A DNA stretch of 35,588 nucleotides from an uncultured Elusimicrobium sp. (lineage in GTDB: Bacteria > Elusimicrobiota > Elusimicrobia > Elusimicrobiales > Elusimicrobiaceae): positions 1-35,588 of the forward strand of contig CALAFB010000053.1 in assembly GCA_937891135.1 (NCBI GenBank), read 5' to 3'. Positions within the stretch are counted from its first letter, which is position 1; every line of letters begins with the position of its first letter. A program made the translations under genes and the position numbers. The notes beneath the pieces were generated by a model that saw only the letters and a list, made by a program, of their open reading frames with translations, was not told the origin of the DNA and did no database searches. Positions 30,507 to 35,588 of the stretch are shown here, piece after piece.

Positions 30507-30755
30507 TTATTTGGCGCTGGCTTTTTTAATCAAGCTGGCAACGGTTTGGGAAGGCTTTGCGCCTACTTTCATCCAATATTCCACGCGCGGCATATCCAGT
30601 TTTACCTGTTCGGCGGTATTGGGGTTGCACGGATGATATTGTCCAAGCACTTCTTTGGCTTCGCTACCCACGGCGGATTTTTTTTCAATCGCCACTACTC
30701 TATATTGCGGCTGGGCTTTTTTGCCAACCCGTTGTAATCTAATTACTACTGCCAT
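30507..30755 (-). CDS. rpsP: 30S ribosomal protein bS16
   Basis: An 82-residue bS16. MAVVIRLQRVGKKAQPQYRVVAIEKKSAVGSEAKEVLGQYHP and DMPRVEYWMKVGAKPSQTVASLIKK are family-typical. It starts the rpsP-khpA-trmD-rplS set, 41 bases after rpe. The RBS is AAGGAGA. Confidence 0.96.
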   Translation of the reverse strand: MAVVIRLQRVGKKAQPQYRVVAIEKKSAVGSEAKEVLGQYHPCNPNTAEQVKLDMPRVEYWMKVGAKPSQTVASLIKKASAK

Positions 30756-30796
30756 GTATGTCTCCTTAATAGGCTTTTACGTTACGTAAAAGCGGT

Positions 30797-31492
30797 TTAA
30801 ATTTTCGGCGTTTCCTGTTTAATTTGCTTGAGGGCCAATGCAGGGTCCGCAGACGAAAAAATTGCATTTCCGGCTACTAACGCATCAGCTCCGGCCGCTA
30901 TGGCTACAGGGGCGGTCTGTGCGTTAATGCCTCCGTCTACTTCCAGCCAAATTTGTTTGCCGGAAGTATTTATCAGTTGGCGTACTGCTTTAATTTGGGC
31001 GGGAGCACTATCTAAAAATGCCTGCCCGCCAAAACCGGGATATACGCTCATCACTAATACTAAATCTATATATTCCATTAGCGGCGTTAATACAGAGGGG
31101 GCTGTATCCGGTTTAATGGATACCCCCGTTTTTACGCCAAGTGCGTGAATGGCTTTTAACGCTTGCAATGTGTCGTCGTTGGATTCCACATGCACGGTTA
31201 GTAAATCCGCCCCGGCCTTGGCAAACGGCTCTATAAAGTGAAGCGGGTTAGTAACCATTAAATGCACGTCTAACGGTAAATCTGTAAATTTTCTCAAAGA
31301 ACGTACGAGCGCAGGGCCGAAACTTAAATTCGGTACAAAGTGCCCGTCCATAATATCTATATGCAACCAATCTGCCCCGGCTTGTGTTACACGGGCAACT
31401 TCTTGTCCCAACTGGCACAAATCAGCCGACAAAATAGATGGTGCAATATGTATTGTACCATTTACAGAGGGCATTTTGGAAGTGTTTTTCAT
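30797..31492 (-). CDS. rpe: Ribulose-phosphate 3-epimerase
   Basis: A 231-residue TIM-barrel enzyme that interconverts ribulose 5-phosphate and xylulose 5-phosphate in the pentose phosphate pathway. Metal and active-site motifs: APSILSADLCQLG, WLHIDIMDGHFVPNLSFGP, VHLMVTNP, VMSVYPGFGGQAF and LEVDGGINAQT. The first 13 residues are longer than usual; IHIAPSILSAD is the normal start, so a later start is possible. The ATG overlaps the PASTA gene's stop by 4 bases (ATGA). Confidence 0.95.
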   Translation of the reverse strand: MKNTSKMPSVNGTIHIAPSILSADLCQLGQEVARVTQAGADWLHIDIMDGHFVPNLSFGPALVRSLRKFTDLPLDVHLMVTNPLHFIEPFAKAGADLLTVHVESNDDTLQALKAIHALGVKTGVSIKPDTAPSVLTPLMEYIDLVLVMSVYPGFGGQAFLDSAPAQIKAVRQLINTSGKQIWLEVDGGINAQTAPVAIAAGADALVAGNAIFSSADPALALKQIKQETPKI

Positions 31493-32487
31493 TTTACTTC
31501 GCGCTCGCGCACTAAAATACCGTCTACAAATACGCGTACCGTGGCGGCCCCGGTAAACGGGATTTCCAAATCAATTTTAGAACCGGGCTGGCGCATTTCA
31601 TTTAGAATATCGGTTTCGCCGGTTAAATCGGTAATGTTTACACGCACCATACTTTCTTTTTTGCCTTGTGGCAGTTCATAATGTAAATGGTACGATTTTT
31701 CATTATCGGCCGTAGCGCGGCGGCTGACGGTAATTTCCACGTTAGAGCCGGGCGGAACCTGGCTATCTGCCTGCGGATGTTGGTCTGCTACAATTCCGTT
31801 AGGGAATACCGATTCCGGGTCTTCTTTAATAATTAAATTGACGTCTTGTTTGCTGCCCCACAACGTAGCCTGGGCTAATTTTTTACCTTTGAAATTGGGT
31901 ACTAAAATGACGCTGGCGGGCGGCATTCCGTTGGAAGAAACCAATACGACGGAAGTCCCTTTTTGTACCATACTATCCGCGGCGGGTTGTTGGGAGATGA
32001 TTTGCCCTTTCTCGTACGTTAAAGAATACGCATTTTCCACTTTTGTTACGTTGAGCCCTGCTTTGCGGATAGCCAGCTGGGCTTCGCGCAGGGGGGAGCC
32101 TACTGTATTGGGTACAAACACCATTTCATCACCTTGGCTAAGCCACAAACGGATGACGCGTCCTTCGCGCACGGTGGACCCGGCGGACGGAATTTGCCGT
32201 AGCACGGAGCCGGGGGGGACCTCTTGGGCAAATTCCACACCGGCCTGTTTAGCGGCTAAATTTTGTTGGGCCAGTAAATCCAATGCTTGGGAAACGGGCT
32301 TTTTGGTTAAATCGGGCACGGTTACTTCTTTGCGGGTATGGATGAGGGCCCCCATTACCCAGTCGGCCGATACGGCAATCAGCCCGGCAAAAAACAGCAC
32401 AACCATACCGATAATGAGCCATTTCATCCGGCGGGGTTTTTTATTATTTTTCAAAAACTCGTCAAAATTTTCTTCGTTAGTGGACAT
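31489..32487 (-). CDS. PASTA-domain membrane protein
   Basis: A 332-residue protein. A cytoplasmic start of about 22 residues is followed by one membrane helix (about 23-45), then three PASTA domains (about 54-118, 122-186 and 193-256; each with VPDLxxxxxxxA, VPNTxxxxxxxA or VPNFxGKxxxxA and a PxxGxxVxxG turn) and a C-terminal beta domain to 332. PASTA domains bind muropeptides or beta-lactams. Unlike PrkC/PknB there is no kinase domain. It overlaps fmt by 11 bases and rpe by 4. In many bacteria the PASTA kinase lies in the same fmt-rpe neighbourhood, so this may be a relic or partner of that system. Confidence 0.88.
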   Translation of the reverse strand: MSTNEENFDEFLKNNKKPRRMKWLIIGMVVLFFAGLIAVSADWVMGALIHTRKEVTVPDLTKKPVSQALDLLAQQNLAAKQAGVEFAQEVPPGSVLRQIPSAGSTVREGRVIRLWLSQGDEMVFVPNTVGSPLREAQLAIRKAGLNVTKVENAYSLTYEKGQIISQQPAADSMVQKGTSVVLVSSNGMPPASVILVPNFKGKKLAQATLWGSKQDVNLIIKEDPESVFPNGIVADQHPQADSQVPPGSNVEITVSRRATADNEKSYHLHYELPQGKKESMVRVNITDLTGETDILNEMRQPGSKIDLEIPFTGAATVRVFVDGILVREREVK

Positions 32488-33439
32488 TTTCTATAAACAC
32501 CGTTTCATTTATTTTTATTCCGCGTCCGTTAGCGAAATCGTACGCGGACATTGGTTTTTTCCCGGCGGGCTGCACGGTTACAAGCCACACCGCGCCTTCT
32601 TTACATTTTACTAAAATTCCGCGGTCGCGTTCAATGGATAGCACCGTTCCTGGCGGAGTGTCTACCCCTTGTGAGAGGGGGGTATCTAACAAAGTTTTAA
32701 TCACTTGCAACCATTCCACTTTCCCCTTATATATAAAAGGTACTTTGGGTTTGGGGCCGCACGCCAGGCCGCGCACACGGTTGTGCAAGGTTTCGGCACT
32801 CAAATCCGCCGGGCACAACAGCGCATCTTCTTTTTGCAGCATGGGTGCGGCGGTAGGTTCGCCCGTTTGCGGGGTTTGTACCATTTCGCCGTTTTGCAAA
32901 CGCGTGAGTACTTCTTGCAGGCCGTCTAATCCCAGCGGGATGAGTTTTTCAAACAAGGTCTGCGCGTTGTCTTCAGGTAAAATATCCATTTCTTTTTGTA
33001 AAAACAGCGGACCGTCGTCCATGCCGGGGCGAATCCAAAATACGGAAATCCCGGTTTTGGTGTATCCTTGAAGGAACGCTTGCTGCACGGGGGCCGCCCC
33101 ACGTAGTTTGGGCAGTAGCGAAAAATGCACATTCAAAATGCCCAGTTTGGGTAGTGCCAAAAAATCCGGCCTAAAAATTTTTCCGTACGCCACGGCAACG
33201 CCCAAATCAAACGGCGTGGCGGCAATTTTGTCAAAATCATCTTTGAGTTTTTCGGGCGATAAAACAGGTACGCCCAGTTCCAACGCGCGCGCTTTAACGG
33301 GGCAGGCGGAAACTTCCATTCCGCGCCCGCGCGGTTTATCGGCCTGCGTAACCGCCAGCTGCAAATCCGTCTGTGTACGGACCAGTTCTAAATAAGGAAC
33401 AGCCAGTTGCGGGGTGCCGAAAAAAATCGTTTTAAGCAT
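32477..33439 (-). CDS. fmt: Methionyl-tRNA formyltransferase
   Basis: A 320-residue enzyme that formylates Met on initiator tRNA using 10-formyl-THF. The active-site residues expected in the family are Asn103 and His105 in ILNVHFSLLPKLRGAAPVQQA and Asp141 in GMDDGPLF. The C-terminal tRNA-binding domain is complete. The ATG is 11 bases after the -10-like TATGCT (33451-33456) and lacks an RBS, so initiation is probably leaderless or nearly so. It starts the fmt-PASTA-rpe-rpsP-khpA-trmD-rplS series. Confidence 0.95.
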   Translation of the reverse strand: MLKTIFFGTPQLAVPYLELVRTQTDLQLAVTQADKPRGRGMEVSACPVKARALELGVPVLSPEKLKDDFDKIAATPFDLGVAVAYGKIFRPDFLALPKLGILNVHFSLLPKLRGAAPVQQAFLQGYTKTGISVFWIRPGMDDGPLFLQKEMDILPEDNAQTLFEKLIPLGLDGLQEVLTRLQNGEMVQTPQTGEPTAAPMLQKEDALLCPADLSAETLHNRVRGLACGPKPKVPFIYKGKVEWLQVIKTLLDTPLSQGVDTPPGTVLSIERDRGILVKCKEGAVWLVTVQPAGKKPMSAYDFANGRGIKINETVFIENVH

Positions 33440-33450
33440 ATTTATATTTT

Positions 33451-33456
33451 AGCATA
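33451..33456 (-). promoter_or_regulatory. -10 of the fmt promoter
   Basis: Minus-strand TATGCT, 11 bases before the fmt ATG. The same TATGCTA and 11-base spacing precedes the gene at 13039. Confidence 0.45.
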
Positions 33457-33530
33457 TAATGATAATACGCTTGAAGGTAACAAATTTAGTACAATACCTT
33501 GTACACCGTTTGGGAGGAAAAACACAATCT

Positions 33531-35168
33531 ATGGACACGGTCCAACAACTTGCCGGTGCAGTAAGCACTTTTTTTACAACCCCGTCACTACAAAGTTTGT
33601 ACGACGTAATGAACCAGTTTAACGCCCTTATTTGGGGCCCGCCGATGATTTTCCTACTTTTATTTTTAGGGATTTATTTCACGGTAAAACTACGCTTTAT
33701 CCAAAAATATACGTGGCCCGCTATGAAACTTTCCGTAGCCAAGGCCGAAAGCGAAGGCATGGTCAGCAGTTTTGGCTCCTTAGCCGTAATGATTGGCGCG
33801 ACGGTGGGTACAGGCAGTATTATCGGTGTAACTACCGCCGTGGCCGAAGGCGGCCCCGGGGCGTTATTTTGGATGGTGGTAGCCGGGTTTTTTAACTTTG
33901 CGATTAAATATAGCGAATGTATGGTGGCTTTCAAATACCGCGTGCGTCTGCCCGACGGGGAATATGTGGGCGGCCCGATGTATTATTTGTCCAACATTTT
34001 AAAATTCAAGTGGCTCGGCATTATTTTTGCCGTCGGCACGCTTTTAATGGGTTTAACCGCGGGTAGTGCGTTGCAGGCCAACTCCATCGCCGATGCGCTG
34101 CGGGAAGGATATAACTTGAACCCGTGGTATGCGTCGTTATTTGTAGCCGTAGCGGCAGCCATTGTGATTTTAGGCGGTGTTAAACGTATTGCGTCGTATT
34201 CCGAATGGCTGGTGCCGATTATGGGCAGTTTGTATTTGCTAATTGCCGTTATTGTCATTATTATGAATTTCTCGCACATTCCGGCGGCTATTTTAACGGT
34301 GCTCAAAGGGGCTTTTACCGGCAAAGCCGCGGCAGGCGGTGCGGTAGGAATTGGCATTATGGCCTTGGTGCAAGCCATGTTGCCTGGCGTTACGGCCGGG
34401 GTAACCCGCGCCGTACTGGCGACGGAAGCGGGCCTGGGTAGTGCCTCTATGGCGGCAGCGGCTGCCCGCACGCGTAGTGCTACGCAAATGGCTATCGTGT
34501 CGGCTACGTCTGTTTTTTGGGCAATTTTTATTTGTAGTTTAACGGGGATTGTCATTGTGCTCGCTGGCGACTATACCAACCCCAACGTCTATGCGGCCAA
34601 TTTATGTAATAGTGCGTTTAAAACCGTACCATATATCGGTACGCCGATTTTGGTTTTCTCTCTGGTTATCTTTTCGTTTACTACGATTATCGGCTGGGGA
34701 TATTATACCGAAAAGTCTTTGCAGTTTTTGTGTAAAGGGTCTAATATTTTAATTAAACCTTCGCGCGTCTTATTTATTTTGTTAGTGTTTGTGGGGGGGA
34801 TTATTGGAACCAGTTTCTCCACGGATTTGTTTATCGGGGAATCTATGCTACGCACGGCCGAGGCCAATATGTCCACGCGTTTTATGTGGGCCCTTGTTAT
34901 TTTGACGATGACCATGATGACCATTCCTAATATATGGGCGTTGTGGTGTTTCCGCAAAGTTATCCGCAAAACCACCCGTAAAGACTTGCGCGCCCTAGTA
35001 GGCAAACAGGCCTGCTTGGAACGTGCGGCCAAAGCCCGGGCCGAAAAAGCCGCCCGTAAAGCTGCCCAGGCAGCCCAAAAATCTGCCCAGGCACAAGCGG
35101 TAGCGGAAGCCAAAGCGGCCCAACGCACAGAACTAGCCGTCAAGCGTGTGCATAAAAGAAAAAAATAA
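33531..35168 (+). CDS. AGCS-family sodium:alanine/glycine symporter
   Basis: A 545-residue inner-membrane transporter that takes up alanine or glycine with Na+. The ATG at 33531 follows GGGAGG (13-base spacing); the frame upstream to 33459 has no RBS. Family motifs: SFGSLAVMIGATVGTGSIIGVTTAVAEGGPGALFWM, GGPMYYL, ATEAGLGSASMAAAAARTRSATQMAIVSATSVFW and FSFTTIIGWGYYTEKSLQFL. About 11 helices are visible. The last 70 residues or so form an unusual Ala/Lys/Arg/Gln-rich, charged helical tail (ARAEKAARKAAQAAQ), cytoplasmic and absent in most family members. Confidence 0.93.
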   Translation: MDTVQQLAGAVSTFFTTPSLQSLYDVMNQFNALIWGPPMIFLLLFLGIYFTVKLRFIQKYTWPAMKLSVAKAESEGMVSSFGSLAVMIGATVGTGSIIGVTTAVAEGGPGALFWMVVAGFFNFAIKYSECMVAFKYRVRLPDGEYVGGPMYYLSNILKFKWLGIIFAVGTLLMGLTAGSALQANSIADALREGYNLNPWYASLFVAVAAAIVILGGVKRIASYSEWLVPIMGSLYLLIAVIVIIMNFSHIPAAILTVLKGAFTGKAAAGGAVGIGIMALVQAMLPGVTAGVTRAVLATEAGLGSASMAAAAARTRSATQMAIVSATSVFWAIFICSLTGIVIVLAGDYTNPNVYAANLCNSAFKTVPYIGTPILVFSLVIFSFTTIIGWGYYTEKSLQFLCKGSNILIKPSRVLFILLVFVGGIIGTSFSTDLFIGESMLRTAEANMSTRFMWALVILTMTMMTIPNIWALWCFRKVIRKTTRKDLRALVGKQACLERAAKARAEKAARKAAQAAQKSAQAQAVAEAKAAQRTELAVKRVHKRKK

Positions 35169-35196
35169 AAATAGGGAATATAGACTATTTTTTTAA

Positions 35197-35224
35197 AAGC
35201 CCCCGTAATTTTTTACGGGGGCTT
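35197..35224. terminator. Hairpin after the AGCS gene
   Basis: AAGCCCCCGTAA and TTACGGGGGCTT with a TTTT loop, a perfect 12-base stem. The plus side lacks a T run (AAACG), while the minus side ends in TTTT, so it may mainly stop minus-strand transcripts. Confidence 0.6.
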
Positions 35225-35240
35225 AAACGTCATGTTGGGT

Positions 35241-35336
35241 TTATGGGTCAAGTTTTAACCTAACGCAAAACGCAAGCAAGGCGGCGTGCGTTGAACCACA
35301 ACTACCACAATTGTCAGGGCAAGCCCTGACCTATAA
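35241..35336. repeat. 96-bp repeat with terminal inverted repeats, copy 2
   Basis: It starts TTATGGGTCAAG and ends CCTGACCTATAA; the left arm has two changes from copy 1 at 26054. The inner GTCAGGGCAAGCCCTGAC is identical. Lengths are equal at 96 bases. No ORF. Confidence 0.7.
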
Positions 35337-35346
35337 ACTATTTACG

Positions 35347-35424
35347 CGTCATTGCCGAGTGTCAACACACAACGTCATTGCCGAGTGTTAACACACAACG
35401 TCATTGCCGAGTGTCAACACACAA
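35347..35424 (+). repeat. Tandem 26-bp direct repeat, three units plus a divergent fourth
   Basis: Three consecutive units of CGTCATTGCCGAGTGTCAAC plus ACACAA at 35347, 35373 and 35399 (one T/C change). A fourth unit at 35425 diverges after CGTCATTCCCGAGTGT into GGCGGCCCGCAGGGT, which is also in the prepilin leader at 20028. There are no spacers, so it is not a CRISPR array. Confidence 0.8.
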
Positions 35425-35519
35425 CGTCATTCCCGAGTGTTGGCGGCCCGCAGGGTTCGGCAATCTCCTCCTTATTGTGTCGTTTATTTGTTGAAAAGCT
35501 GTTTTGAAACGTCTGCTAG

Positions 35520-35588
35520 TTGACTTGTTTTTTTTTTTTGGTAAATTTGAGATATAAATAAAGAAAAAAATATATAAATACAGGAGTA
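35520..35588 (+). promoter_or_regulatory. Poly-T spacer promoter and RBS for a gene beyond the right edge
   Basis: TTGACT (35520-35525), TG, twelve T (35528-35539), GG, then TAAATT (35542-35547), a 16-base spacer. It closely parallels the prepilin promoter at 19838. An AGGAG at the last bases (about 35582-35586) is an RBS, so a gene, probably another prepilin, starts right after the window. Confidence 0.6.

Noticed and set aside
33983..34555. A 190-codon open frame opposite the AGCS gene
   Set aside because: Antisense shadow of a transporter with biased codons; low-complexity protein and no RBS.
35347..35440. CRISPR array
   Set aside because: Units are directly adjacent with no unique spacers, so this is a tandem repeat.

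Overview
The window looks like a chromosomal segment of a gut-type Elusimicrobiota bacterium (Elusimicrobium-like). That assignment is an inference. It rests on the many solitary type IV prepilin genes with an almost invariant GFTLIELLVV start, Gram-negative features (heptose nucleotidyltransferase RfaE2, an outer-membrane-type protein, signal peptides), and the moderate GC content. I saw no rRNA, tRNA or CRISPR array.

Layout. 1-1353: the end of a mobile element, with a small ORF coupled to a tyrosine recombinase. 1579-7926: three prepilin genes (1579, 4814, 7207) alternating with a SWIB-domain protein, a radical SAM SplB-like protein, a secreted beta-rich protein and a Gfo/Idh/MocA oxidoreductase. 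7979-11559 (minus): a clpC-recA operon. 11743-15511: an iron-type alcohol dehydrogenase, a DUF3592-like membrane protein, a Pif1/RecD-like helicase and a ZIP metal transporter. 15572-20624: two more prepilins (15572 minus, 19983 plus) around a membrane protein, an M29 aminopeptidase and two small exported proteins. 20713-25893: TspO, a BCCP-like protein with AccC, RfaE2, an alpha-oxoamine synthase and a GNAT-fold protein. 26273-27903: the rpsF-ssb-rpsR-rplI operon. 27975-28730 (minus): a sixth prepilin. 29130-33439 (minus): fmt, PASTA protein, rpe, rpsP, khpA, trmD and rplS. 33531-35168: an AGCS sodium:amino-acid symporter. The window ends in repeats and a promoter/RBS for a gene just outside it.

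The most interesting content is the prepilin system. Four of the six prepilin genes (at 4814, 7207, 16060 and 28730) are each preceded by a leader of about 200 nt that starts with CTGTTTTTGGA. The four leaders differ in sequence but fold to the same plan: two 5' hairpins, a central hairpin, and a terminator-like 3' stem. The loop of that 3' stem pairs over 9-10 bp with a segment upstream of the central hairpin, which is a pseudoknot. The stems covary, so this is a strong candidate for an undescribed structured RNA or riboregulator. A fifth, 5'-truncated copy appears to lie between the recombinase and the first prepilin. The sixth prepilin and the gene beyond the right edge instead have a promoter with an 11-12 T tract in the -35/-10 spacer, a candidate phase-variable switch. 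The cleaved leader peptides of the prepilins are expanded from 4 to 96 residues, in several cases by in-frame palindromic repeats that also occur between genes.

All pairings, repeats and promoters were found by eye, without alignment or folding software.
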